From NCBI GenBank assembly GCA_037951165.1, contig JBBDHG010000135.1, forward strand, positions 248,001 through 312,000: a stretch of DNA of 64,000 nucleotides. Direction: 5' to 3'. The notes below the pieces were generated by a model. The model was not told where the DNA came from. It saw only the letters and a list, made by a program, of their open reading frames with translations, and ran no database searches. Positions 1 through 12,240 of the stretch are shown piece by piece (position 1 is the first letter of the stretch; each line of letters opens with the position of its first letter). The DNA comes from Lophius americanus (Eukaryota; Chordata; Actinopteri; Lophiiformes; Lophiidae). The translations under genes and the position numbers were made by a program.

Positions 1-2290
1 TCTGATTTAAAGTGCTAATCAATAAATATGTGACTGGTTTTACACACAGTAATGTTCTTCTTTTTTTATTTTAAGAACCATTTAAGGTTCTACGACACAG
101 TTATCCTCTGAGGTTACAGTATTGTTATCAATGTGTAATCCAGTGTTACGTATGCATCTTTAATTGTATACCTCTCTGTATTTATAGAGGTTTAGAGGTT
201 AATTCAGACTCTGTTTGCTTCAGCATAAATAGTATATGTGAAAGAGATTGCAGGTGTGTAATGCTAATATACTGTAAATGCTAATAATGCACATTTGTTC
301 AGGTTGTGAGGCTTTTTCTCCTCTCCTTTCCTCTTACCTCCTCTTCCCTGATTATCAGTCTGAGCTCAGATTAGTGTGTGTTGCCGTGAGCAGCCCTGCA
401 GTCTCCCCGCTCTGGTCCTGCACTGCTTACTCAGCACTTCCCAAAACAACCACAGGGACACACGCATACACACAGATATTCACAAAGCCTGAATGTATTT
501 CATTATTTAAATCCCTATTATTATTATCATAGGGACTTTCCAAAACGTTTAATCGGGGGTGCTCTGTCATTATACTTTCAGCCTTCTTTCTAGAATGACG
601 ATTTAGGTTTAAATTTCATACATTGTGCTATTACACAATATGTAGTCCCTCTCAAAATTAAACATGTAACAATAATGGACAATTTTGGTATGAGTATTGT
701 GTCAATAATGAACTTTTAGAATTACCTCAACGCTATAGTGACTGATCCCCTTAATGACAATGAGCCACTCTACTGCAATGCCGCCACATTATGGTATTGA
801 TACCAATTAAGGCAAGATTACCACTTCATGACAACAATGCACCCATTCACGCATCCGCTCACCCATGTATATAATTAAATAATTACATACTATACAATCT
901 GTGAGGAAGCATAAACAATCATCATACATGCATTCATAAAAATTTGAACGTTCCAAAGTTTATAATGGCCAGGGTTTTTTAATTCAATAATTTGATTATT
1001 GAGGCTGATGTATTGATAAGTATTGATATATGGATTGATGTTTGTACCTGATATATCATTGATGTTTCCAATAAGCCTTGCATCTCCCCCACACTTCCAG
1101 CCTGTGCTTTTGTAAAAGGGGTGGACAAAACATTAAAAACAACACATATAGGGTGGTCCAGCAGTTTAGGATCCTGTCAAGAAAAAAGGAGGAGGTGTGC
1201 AGGCTTTATGGTGCATAAGGATTGATGTGACAGTGAGTATATTAAAATGCCTTCCCCGTCCTCCTCACCTTATCATGAGTTATTCAAGACAATTCTGAAT
1301 GTTCCTTCTGTGAAGGGAATTTACATTGGTCACCATCAAAGCGGAGTACGAAAACTCACCACAAGTAGAGTGAATGTAGAGATTGCCCTTTCGGATCATT
1401 GCAAAAATATTGAGCCGAAGAGTGACTTTGTCACCATCTTGCTGAGGTGAATATTTCAATCACGCCACCGGTGACACAAGATTCCGTTCTGCAGGCTGTA
1501 TTTAATGGTGCAGTCTGGACCACAAACCACAATTACCATTATCTCTGGGGCCCCGTGTTGCCAGATGGGAGATGTATTGTACAAGATGAACGCAGGCATT
1601 GAATTTGCATCCCAATACCTTAGATCAGCACAATTCTCCTGCAATAGCATATTATCCTTAGGTTACAATTTTACTTTCAGATTTCAACACAACGGCTGCA
1701 GAAAAGCTCCACTGAAAAAACATCATCTCTCCATCTGCAGAGACATTCTGACTTTAGTCACTGTAGCTGGGCACATTCCTCGCACATTGTCACTACAGTG
1801 AATGACGTTACATGAGTAAATGCAAATGCAAAAGGCGAAGCAGTGTGTGCTCTGAAACGAAGAGCTAGCCTTCACCCTTCACACACATTTATGAGCCATT
1901 ACCCTGCTGCCAGTTCACCAGTAGTCTGTCCTTAAACCACTTTGTTAGCTACTAACCACTGAAGACTGGGAGCATCCAACAGAACCTGTAGGTTTGGAGA
2001 TGCTCTTACCCAGATCATAATTTTACCGTTGTCAAAGTAACTCAAATCTTTATGTTTGCCTATTTTTTCCTGCATCCAACATGTCAGATGGGACTTGTAA
2101 CGAGATAATCAATGTTATTTACTTCAGCTGTCAGTGTTTATAATGTAATGCCTGATCACTGTAAATACATAAACATACTTGATATCTTGATTTTTGAAGT
2201 AGTAAGTTGTAGTAGTAGTAAGTAAACTGCATCCATTGAAACTGAATAAAGATATTGCTATTTTTACAAAGGTCGAAAGTATAGCTGAGC
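1..2290. other. Intergenic DNA, nothing recognised
   Basis: AT-rich sequence with short open frames only. I see no exon, repeat family or regulatory element that I can support. Confidence 0.5.
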
Positions 2291-2292
2291 TG

Positions 2293-2535
2293 TTATACCG
2301 AATTTCTGGAATCTGGTGGCGATACATTTATATTTGCTCCTATCACAACTGGGATCAATTTGGCTTTCTCCTTCCACATCTGTTGCGGTTGTTTCCTCAG
2401 CCTCTGGTACTTCATGATCTTGTCGTGTTCCATTTTCCTGATATTACTCTCAGCTGGTATTGCCATGTCTATCACCACTGCCTTCCTCTGCTCCTCTTCG
2501 TCAATCACCACTGTGTTTAGTAGGTTAGCCAAAAG
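2293..2535 (-). pseudogene. Non-LTR retrotransposon C-terminal protein fragment
   Basis: A minus-strand frame reads EEEQRKAVVIDMAIPAESN, then IRKMEHDKIMKYQRL and KLIPVVIGA. The pattern VVID(V/M)AIP..SNIRK.EH.K..KYQ.L......W...A...PVVIGA is common at the C-terminal end of LINE polyproteins in fish and aquatic invertebrates. The similarity stops after the IGA block where the frame decays. Only this 80-codon piece survives and I cannot assign a clade. Confidence 0.6.
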
Positions 2536-3087
2536 CTACTAATCAGTCTGGAACTCTTGAAGACCCAAAGGATCTTGTCTGTGCTGTTCGGCCTATGCAA
2601 TGTATACATTTGTACATACTTTTAGATCATTTGAAGTACTCAAACTGCTCAAAAGACTCAGATAAAAGGTAGTGATTAAATCTCTTGTTGAGAAAACAAG
2701 TCAAACTCATACCATATACCGGACACTTAGGAAGAAGGCATGATGGGTCCTCAGTGAAGATGAAGATGAAACCATAGGACCTGAAGATGTTTGTCAGGGG
2801 CATCCAGTGCAAATCCTGTGTCAGTTGAACAATGCAGATTTGGGCATGTTGACAAAAATAGAAGATGTATAAGGTTTGTTGACCTTAAGTTAATCAACTT
2901 TTATGATTTCATTAATGTCAGAATATTTGTGGGTGGTTAAACAACACCCCAGGGTGCTCCGGATAATAAAGGCTTGTCTGGAACTTTAAATTGTAATGTA
3001 AATGCAAATTTTCCGTAGATCAATTCATTGAATCAAATCATTTAAAATGTACGGTCATGTTATCACATACATGTACTGTGTGTGCAG

Positions 3088-3114
3088 TATTTATTATTAT
3101 TATTATTATTATTT
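3088..3114 (+). repeat. (ATT)n microsatellite
   Basis: About eight ATT triplets. Confidence 0.95.
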
Positions 3115-5492
3115 AAGACTGAATATAGAATGTAAATGAGTTAAAATCCTAAATTGCTGTGTATTTCTCAATCAACTGTTTAACCAGTACTTCACTCTAG
3201 AATGTTGTACTTGCCTCTTTGTTTTTATTTAAAAGATATTTTTGAATAAAGTTCATCTTCATAAAAACAGATGAAAAAAATCTCCTTGCATTTAAAAGAA
3301 GTTTAAAGATTTAAAGAAAATCCGTTTTTTTGCAATTCCGTACTGATATGGATTCAGTGCTCGTGGTGTCGGTTTACCAAAAGAGCCCATAACTGTAAAC
3401 ATTGTCGTAGAATTTAACAAAAAGCTGTGTCCACTCAAACAGTGGCAGCATTGAACAAATCCTGGTTTACTGGCAGTTATTAATGGAGAATAGATGTTTA
3501 ACACCAGTCTGACTGACTTCATGTGTGTGATGCCTCTTGCTTATGTGTTTTTTCTCCTAAAGACGTTTGGTACCTGTCCAGGTTTACTGAGTAAGTGTGT
3601 GTTTGTGTGCGACTTTATGTTGAAGTGATTCATCATTCGTTAGTGCGGTCTTGGCAGTGCCATAGATCTCAACAGCTTTCCAAGCTATAGATTCCAATTT
3701 GCTGCAGGCTTGGGACTTTTATGATGAGGATATTGATTTGAATTTCATAGTGAGACCAATTACGCTGGGTGGTAAACAGAGTGCTGGGTCTTGGCACAAA
3801 TAAACAGACGTCTTCCTGGGAAAGAGACCAAAAATTGATATATCAAATATCTTGCGGGATAGATCAAAGCTGCAGCATTTTACTACATTCTACTACTACT
3901 ATAATCTAAACATTAGATCTATTTGCATTGGAAAAGAACGAATTACGTTTATTAAAGTTCATACATAGATAATACATTCCTTTATGAATTTAATAATCTA
4001 CTAAATCATTGAAATCAAACCCCACCTACAATGTTCTGTATTAAAACAGAATTCAGACAGGATAATATTTATAGTACTGAAAGCTTTTAAGTTAACTATT
4101 ATACCGTTCAGGGGAGGAATGAATTGGCATTACTGGCCCTTCTGTGCCTGCCCTGTTCAAATCGTGGGAGCAGAGTCGTCCTCTGCTCATTAGTGTTGCT
4201 GGCAGTGATCATAAAAACCATTGGGCTGCCATTAGCCTAAAACCACTATGGTTTCTGGCTCATGTTACTTTGCTCATTTGCAGAAATTGTTATATTTTGC
4301 ACTGAAATTGAAAGGAAATTGTTCTACCAAATTTAATATATATGCAATTTTAGCCGTTTCATTATTTTCCTGATGAAATCAAATCAGTGTCATCTCTCTC
4401 TCTACTGCATGATGCATGCTTCTATGAGGGATGCATATTATATCAATTCACCATCAACATCACAACTGATACATTTGGATCAGGACAAAGAAGTACTTTG
4501 GTAATTTTTTTTCTCTCTCTTTTTAATATTGCAAGATGGAGCTTTTTCTTTTTTCAATTTTTCTCAGGGACTCTGTATTGAGAAATGATTAATCACAAGT
4601 TTAAAATATTAGTATTTACTTGTATCTGTATTGAGGTGGAGGAGGGTTCAAGCAAATGCAAACAAAGCTTCTCAGCTTAGTTTGAACCCATTCATAGAAT
4701 GATATGACATCCGTGAAAAACATGCAGACATAATATGTTACAACCACAAAAAGAGCAGCTGTAAAGTAATTTCTGCTACAAAGTGAATGTAACCAGTTTG
4801 CCTGTAGATCGTTTGCAAGTCAAATATCACAGTAAAATAATAAGTTCATGGCAACAGCTCCACTTTCAATAGTTTTTTACTGATGTACAGTTAACAGATT
4901 TCAGGAACCTCAAGGTCAGGTGGTATGAATGGTGACCTGGAGTGATCTGGATAACATCTTATAGGTTCTGGTCTTCAGCAATGTCAATAGGCCTGACGTA
5001 CATGGGGATCCAATCGATCCTTTGCTGCTCTGTTCTCTTCTCTGGCAGTTTGACGTACACAATTTGGTCCTGTTTCAGTAGCTACTAGCATCTTTGCTAT
5101 CCTTGGAGATGATCAGACTCAATGCACTCTGGTGGAAAGACAGCTCATCACTTTTGCCTAGGTCATTATGTAACCTCTGCTGGTCCCATGTTTTAGTGAC
5201 ACACCTCAGTTTATGTCAAAGTTGGTCATCGGGCAAGAAATATTAACATGTTTAAGTTTATGTTAATCACTGGAACAATTAATTCCCGATAATGACAGCC
5301 CGACAAATACTCAAGTGTTTTCAAAGACCGTCGTCATATCATAGTTATAATGTGATAATACCGTGATCGCATTTCCCAACTTGGTTGGAGTTCTAAGTCG
5401 GGTCATAAAATATTAATTTCACCAATAACACAATAGAGCATTGTAGTTTTTAATTTTAGAATTATTTTAAGTCATTGATTTATATATTCATA

Positions 5493-5540
5493 CTGTGAAT
5501 TTTTCTACCAAGGTAGAAACCAAGGTAGAAAAATTCACAG
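5493..5540. repeat. Perfect 17-bp inverted repeat (hairpin)
   Basis: Arms 5493-5509 (CTGTGAATTTTTCTACC) and 5524-5540 are exact reverse complements around a 14-nt loop. The loop region also contains a tandem 12-nt direct repeat CCAAGGTAGAAA (5508-5531). Possible remnant of a small palindromic element. Confidence 0.95.
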
Positions 5541-5775
5541 CTGTCGCTTTGGCTCAGTTTCATGCTGCAGTATTATCTGCACCCTCCATAAAATGGCACC
5601 TTTGGAAAAAAGGAAAGGGGAGATGACTTTTCTCTACGCTCTCTTCCTCTCTTCCTCTCTTCCTCTCTCCCTCTCTCTCTTTCCCATTTCCTCACTCTCA
5701 TATTGTTCAAGTTCAATGTTCACTAAATAAAGTTGTGTTAAAAGTCAAGTCACTCTCTCATTCTCTTTCAATGTT

Positions 5776-5778
<3 letters not shown>

Positions 5779-5827
<49 letters not shown>
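5779..5827 (+). repeat. (CT)n microsatellite
   Basis: About 24 pure CT dinucleotides, preceded at 5639-5690 by a related CTCTTCCT-rich stretch. The minus-strand open frame over it (RERERERE) is a product of the repeat. Confidence 0.98.
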
Positions 5828-5831
<4 letters not shown>

Positions 5832-6449
5832 GCACCCACACAAACACATAGCACACGCAGTAACTGTTGATTAAGACCTCCTCAGAGTGCGATCCCTCAG
5901 CAGTAGCTGCATTCTTGAGCGAGATTGAGTATTTAATCAAGAGAAGAACGTCTAGAAAGCCACGCATTGCACACTTGTATACGCACACCTGACTGGTAGC
6001 AACTTGTATCTTTTTTAATCCTTATCCAATCTGTCCAGCTTCTACAGCTTTGTTTGATTTAAATTTTAATTATGAAAGTACCATTTTAGAGAAAAATCGT
6101 GAGTTATTTATCTTTTAAAATATCATAGGGGCTAAAAGTCCTTATGGCATCTGAATTTTTAAGAGTTTTTGACACTCAGTGTATTATATCGTTGCATGAC
6201 ATAGATCTGCATCCATAGACGCAGTTTGACACACCTAGAAAGTCCATAGATTAACCACCGAACACCAAACTTCCCTGATGAGTCATCTGCTCCGGGTGTT
6301 ATCATGTAGGCCTGCAAATAGAGGTATGCTGCTGGAGGGAGAAGAGACAATAACAATGATTAAATCAATAATATTAATGCATACATTATCACTAGTCATA
6401 CACGTACAAGACATTGTACAACATTGTGAAATATATTCTCTGTATATGA

Positions 6450-6617
6450 ACCATCCCAGAGGAGCAGTGGACAGCCCCTGTGAAACGCTCGGGGTACCGG
6501 GGTTTCAGGGTCATCCTCAAGGACCCACAGCATATAGTGTCAAAGTTTGGGATCAAACAAAGAATCCTCCGATTGTGGGATGACTACTCTTTACACCCAC
6601 TGAGCTCATACCGCCCA
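6450..6617 (-). mobile_element. tRNA-derived SINE on the minus strand
   Basis: Read on the minus strand it begins GGGCGGTATGAGCTCAGTGG, a tRNA-like box A head, then a box-B-like GTTTGATCCC, and ends with text on the + strand matching the fish pattern of GGGGTACCGGG and CCTCAAGGACCC. Degraded copy. Confidence 0.65.
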
Positions 6618-8060
6618 GGTGTAGTTGAGTAAGGTGTGTTGCTTCTCAGGTTGCGGAGAATTCATTATTTTTTGCGTCATTTTAATGATTTTTGTAGAGA
6701 GGAGAAATGGTGAAGGGATATATTCTAAAGATTTGGGCTTTCATTCTTGTGTTGGGCTGTCAGGGATCGAGTGTGATTCGGGGAAGTAGCAGTGAAAGGG
6801 GGGGGAGGGTTGTTCCCAAAAACCAGGACGCTACTGCAGAGCCTGACTGTGGGGAGATCGTTTATTTTTTTTAGAGATTTTTTATCGTGCGGCTAAAGCT
6901 GCACCATTGAATCAATGAGGAGAATGGAAAGGAGAAAGGGGAGGAGGGTCAGCCTGGTCAGAGATGTTTCACTGCAGAGGAGCCTCTTTGCCCTCCCCCT
7001 CTTGCTTCACGTTTATAGACCCCCATCTCGCTCTCTTCTGCTGTTCCTCTCTGTCTCCTTCTGCCCTTATTCTCATTCCCCTCCATCCAGGAGTTTGTTT
7101 GCTGATACCTTGCGCTTCACTGTGCAAAACAAATCTGGCAACCTCTGGGGAAGTTTTTTCAGAGTATTGCTGTGCACAGCTACCCCAGCCGCACACTTTT
7201 CCTTAAATGCTGCATCAGCAAGTTAAAAAAACAAAAACACACCGATAATTTAAGGACAATTCACGAAAACTCTACATCTTATTTTGTCTTTGTGTCCGTG
7301 GTCAAACCCTCCAGTATCTGTATTAACTCAGGTGGGGCTGCAGTGGAAGGAGTCAACTAACACTGTTCTAGTGCCACAGATAACATAAGATGGTGTTTGG
7401 GGTGGATGGATTTGTCCACAAAACATCAAACTCCACCTCTTGTCTTTTCTTGTCGTTATCTCCCTGTTATATAATGCATGCATACATACATGTAGCTGCC
7501 TCTCTGTCTATACATCTGCAAAAATCTGTCTGTTCAGTTGTGAATAATTTAGAATTTTGTGTTGTGCATCAGGAATTAGCCATGATGCATTGTATTAGAA
7601 TACAATTGTGTGAATTTGAACACAGTATAATAGCTATTATTAAGAGAGTGAGTTACATTTTTTTAATTAAGTAAAATACATATTCATTCTTTGATTAATT
7701 GTACATGTAAACTGAGTTTGATAGAAATTTCTTTAGCTAATAACAAATTTAGAACAGTTTTTTTTATTTTGCATTTCAATGGCACCTCATGATGAATATT
7801 TATCAACGGTATGATTCCAGAAGTTATCATAATTACTACTAAATACAAGCATTCTATAATTGAAGTTGATCTTATTATTGTTGTTGTGCGTGTCTGTGTT
7901 ACCTCCTCAGTACTGTATTTCCTCTTCTTTGGCTCTATATCACTAGAATGACTCGACCAGATCTCACCAATGTTTTATATGTGCATTATATTCTCATAAG
8001 CAAAATTTTGATTTTAGTTTTAAATGATTGGTAAACTGAAAATACTATACAATACTATAT

Positions 8061-8100
8061 ACATAATTATATATATATATACATAAATATATATATGTAT
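8061..8100 (+). repeat. (TA)n tract
   Basis: Two TA runs separated by ACATAA. Confidence 0.9.
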
Positions 8101-8528
8101 TTTTTTTAAACATTATAAATAATCGTAATTGTCCAGTGCCAAACCGGAGTTTGTTTTTATGTGGCGATATGTGCAGCATGTGTCTTCACCATGAGGTTGC
8201 CAGGCGACCAGCTGAGACACAAAGAAGTCACTGATGAGACGCACTCCATTATATAACCTTACATACTACCCGAAACACACCTACTGATCACAGCTGTGGT
8301 GATGATGAATAATCAGTAGAAGCTTTGGTATGAGCCAGACTCTTTTCTCTCGCTGTTTCCTACTGAACACTTATGTCTTAATTGTAAGTTCATTAAAGCT
8401 TAGATAACGCTGTTTAAGTATTACAGTAAGTTTTTGTTTTTATTTTCTCTCTATTTCTCTTATTCTCTCTATTTTCATGCTCAGTGTATAGCTTATACAA
8501 ATGTCCTAATGAATAGATTTCATGAACT

Positions 8529-8569
8529 ATGTGTGTGTGTGTGGGTGTGTGTGTGGGTGGGGGTGTGTT
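8529..8569 (+). repeat. (GT)n microsatellite, interrupted
   Basis: GT dinucleotides broken by GGG interruptions. Confidence 0.95.
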
Positions 8570-9295
8570 TCAGCAAGCGTAGTTTATATTATAGACTAGA
8601 GGTATAAAGTAAATGAGATTGAGAGAGAGAGTAGCCGATCAAATGTAGAAGGAAACCAGACCAAACATGGACACAGGTGACGCACAGAGGATACCCAGTT
8701 TCCATAGCAACAGGCAGGTGCAAGACACTGCCAGCTGATCCAGCTTTCGATCTGCTGAGGCAAAACATTTGCATGCACATCACAGTGTGAGTAGCCCCGT
8801 ATACACCCACACACATGAATGCACACTTACACAAGGACAGGGCTGCATTCGTTTGTGAGCAGAACAGAGAGTTTTAAAAGAAAGTACACAACAACCACAC
8901 ATCATTTGAAGACCCACACTTGAATAGAGTCGAATGGTGAGCAGCCTGCTCAGCATCATATATCATGACACAGATATATATGAACATGATACCAATTATA
9001 GAGAAAATGTTCTTGGTCAGCAAATATCCTGACCTTACTGACCCAACTCACACATCCTGGGAAATGCCAGTGAAGGGTGGTGGAGGATGAGAAAAGCGAG
9101 TATGATTAAAGGGGAAGTACAGATAGAAGTGTTGATCCATAAACTGTTGGTGAAATTGATGATAAGGAAGGGGGAGCGGAACTGCAGGTGGAGGAGGGGG
9201 GTTATTGCATGGTGAATGTGAGGAGGAGAAATACCTGGAGGGGGGATCTGTGCAGTAGAAACAGTAGATGTAAAGGTGGAAACTGGAATTTTTAG

Positions 9296-9478
9296 GGACG
9301 ATGGCTCTGTTGGTAGAATGCTCGTCTACTTATCTGATGGCCGGTGGTTCCACCCCCTGCCCCCGCAGTCCACATGTCGAAGATACAGAACCCCAAGTTG
9401 TGAATTGGTGAATGCGTACTCCAATTGTAAAGCCCTTTGAGGGGTCGAGCAGACTAGAAAAATGTCCATTCACCATTT
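9296..9478 (+). mobile_element. tRNA-derived SINE, degraded
   Basis: Head ATGGCTCTGTTGGTAGAATG with a box-B-like GGTGGTTCCACCCC, then CCACATGTCGAAG and a tail TGTAAAGCCCTTTGAGGGGT, the usual order in fish SINEs with a LINE-like 3' end. Many substitutions show that it is old. Confidence 0.7.
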
Positions 9479-9711
9479 TACCCGTCAAACTGGGCAGAGT
9501 TAGACTTAACTGTGATTGGATGCTAGCTGTGGAATGCTGCTGGAATGGACATGCAGTTGGAATTTAGAGAAGAATGTAGTATAACAAAATCTCTTGAACA
9601 ACATTCAAGAGAGCAAATCATTTAAACTTAAGTTGATGTAGCAGTACTGCAGGTGTTGTATCAGTCAATCGAGGTAAAAAGTGATTTGAGCTTTCAGTCG
9701 ATAAACCTTCC

Positions 9712-10045
9712 AGGCCTCACCTGTGGTCATGGGCTCTTGGTAGTGACCAAAAGATTAGATCAAAGATAAAAACAGCCAAAATGGAAATAAGGTCCAGAAA
9801 GGAGCTCAGCCTTAGAGATAGCGTGAGGAGCTCAGCCATATTGAAAGAGTTCTGAGTAGAGCTGCTGCTGGTTTGGGCATGTGATTAGGATGCCTAAGCG
9901 GGGCTGAGGTTTTTTTGTGAACATCCAACTGGGAGGACACCCTCAGATAGACCCAGTAGTTGCTTGAATATATGTCTCATTTGGCCTGGGAATACCATGA
10001 GGTCCATTGGGATTTGCTGCAAAGTGTTGCTTTGGAATAATGTTA
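9712..10045 (+). mobile_element. LINE 3'-end fragment, copy 1
   Basis: Contains CCTCACCTGTGGTCATGGGC, AGAGATAGCGTGAGGAGCTC, GGGCATGTGATTAGGATGCC and TGGCCTGGGAATACC in the order found near the 3' end of a very common fish non-LTR retrotransposon. Heavily mutated. Two further copies lie at 45.5 kb and 63.3 kb, both on the other strand. Confidence 0.75.
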
Positions 10046-10423
10046 AATCTTCCCTATTTTAAAACAGAGCTCATTGCATTTCCTTTTTTGTCTTGATTTC
10101 TACTCCTGTAATACAGGATGACAATCTCAGCTGTTCAGGCAATTTTATATACACACACGTACAAAAAAAAAAAAAAGCTCATATGGGACATTGGGAGTAC
10201 ACACATTTTGAGTTCAGTTGGCAGTACTGGGCCACTTCATGTGAGTTAGCCACGAGGGACATTTGATTCTGGGCCAGTGAACCCTCACAACTTCAGTTGT
10301 TTGTTTTCATTTTTCTCCTCTACTTTCTGTTACATTGCTGCATTACTTTGTGTCACATTATGTCACATTACATTGTGTTATTTTGCATGAGATTATCTCA
10401 GGTTTGTATATATTTTGTTGTTT

Positions 10424-10450
10424 TAGGATAGGATAGGATAGGATAGGATA
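10424..10450 (+). repeat. (TAGGA)n microsatellite
   Basis: Five uninterrupted TAGGA pentamers plus two bases. Confidence 0.95.
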
Positions 10451-12148
10451 CTATTTGCTTTTATATAGTTTACTATATATTAGTTGCTCTATTTTCTGCT
10501 CTGTACTGTTGTACCCTATCATCCTTTGGTCTGTTGTGCTCAGCTGTTTTCATACACTGTCTTTAACTTCCACCTGTACTCTTTTTGTTGATCCAATTAG
10601 AAAAGCAAATTAATCCAAAATTGAAATGAAAACAAAGTTAGAATAGTAAGGCAAACAACGGAAAGAAAATAGAAAAGCCAAGGTTGGAAAAAAGAAAGAA
10701 AGAGCCGATAGGGTGTAGATATGCAGATCAATGTGGATTGATCTCCCTCTGACAACCATCTTCACCATTGTAAAAAAGACCTGCAGTCCAACACTTATCA
10801 ATGTCAAGCTTCACTCCCACTTTATCAATACCTCAATTATCAGATTGAATATAATTTTCCCTAGGGGGCTGGATGTGAATGAAAGCTATTCCTCATGCAC
10901 ATCTTTATTAATTCGTTAACAGTTCAGCAGCTCTGCAAAGGTAAAACATGTAAGTAGCATCCGTAAAGGATTCCATTTAATTCTGATTTATTCCAAATGG
11001 AATCCCCTATGTTAATGCCCATATATGTAGAATGAATGGGACTATATAGTCGCATTACTTTGTGCAATCCTGTGTTGCACAATGAAAAATAAATTTCCCT
11101 GTATCCTCAAAATATTGAATAATTCTGTTCATTGTTTATTTACAGCTTCGGCCAAAATTCAGATCAGATCATTTATTATGCGATGCATTGACTTCCTATT
11201 ACTATAGTTAACTGCAAAACAGCATATGATATATTAGCATAAGCATTTTTGGGCAGTGGTGATGGTCATCTTCTGCTGAAGAAGCTGAAGGAGTGGGGCC
11301 TTCACGCTTCCAGCTAGTGTTGTCCTTTCCTTTGCTGGCATTGGTGGGATCTCCGGACTGCACTCACTACTATGCCATACAAGCCAAATAAATTCTGTTA
11401 AATGCATTCAAGTCAGATGGGACATTTCAACGATGTAACAAAATCATAAGAGATGCACCATCTTGTGAAGTTCTCCAAATACTGATGAGACAGAACCCAA
11501 ATAGAGTGTTTGGTGTAATGACTAAGGACTGATATTTGAAGTAGAGAGAGGCAGAGTTTAGTGCTGAGTCACAGCGAGACTGCTGCTGCAGCACCATCCC
11601 CCACCCTGAACAACACAGCCTGGCTGGCTGCCTTCTTCCTGCCCTCTTTCTCTTCCAACTCTCTTCTCTTTACAGAAGTTTAAGTGTTACATCTCTGCCT
11701 CTCCTCAACTGTAATGTCATACTTGTGTCCCCGGTAATTTTGTTTTTTTGGGTTTTGCACACCCCTCTATCTGTCTTTACTCTGCGTCTATTGTTTTTTT
11801 ATTTATATATTTAAACTTTCAATCTTTGCAAAGTAAAAGCTCAAATCAAGCTTTCCGTCGACTGAAATCCCTGGACACTTCACACACACACATGAATGCA
11901 CCTCATCCTGCAAATACCAATCGAATTCAAAAGCCTCATCTGGGAAGTTAGTCATTCTCTTTCATCTCTGCGAAAACTCAGAGTACATCGAGCTTGAATG
12001 GATGAAAAGAAGAGTTATGAAGGGAAAAGGTGTTTAAGAATTAATTCATACCATGAAAATGTTTGTTATAGGTACTCTTATGAATAAAAACATCCTATTA
12101 TCTCAACTAGTATTGTATCATATTCAAATGTTAATACTGACCAACTGA

Positions 12149-12240
12149 ACCATAAATTCACCATAAATTCACCATAAATTCACCATAAATTCACCATAAA
12201 TTCACCATAAATTCACCATAAATTCACCATAAATTCACCA
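12149..12240 (+). repeat. Perfect 11-nt minisatellite ACCATAAATTC
   Basis: Eight uninterrupted copies of ACCATAAATTC plus four bases of a ninth. The absence of mutations implies recent expansion, so it is likely variable between individuals. Confidence 0.97.

Larger units (their letters stand above)
2536..6449. other. Intergenic DNA with microsatellites and one hairpin
   Basis: Holds the ATT repeat, the 17-bp hairpin and the CT repeat listed separately. Otherwise no feature seen. Confidence 0.5.
6618..9295. other. Intergenic DNA, short simple repeats only
   Basis: TA and GT tracts listed separately. The open frames near 6.9-7.2 kb overlap on both strands and show no family resemblance. Confidence 0.5.

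Noticed and set aside
2236..2520. + strand 94-codon frame
   Set aside because: Shadow of the minus-strand LINE protein fragment in the same interval.
5758..5988. Minus-strand frame with a run of Arg-Glu repeats
   Set aside because: Produced entirely by the CT dinucleotide repeat.
6915..7226. 103-codon + strand frame with leucine-rich text
   Set aside because: Open on both strands and in two forward frames, consistent with base composition; no domain, no splice support.
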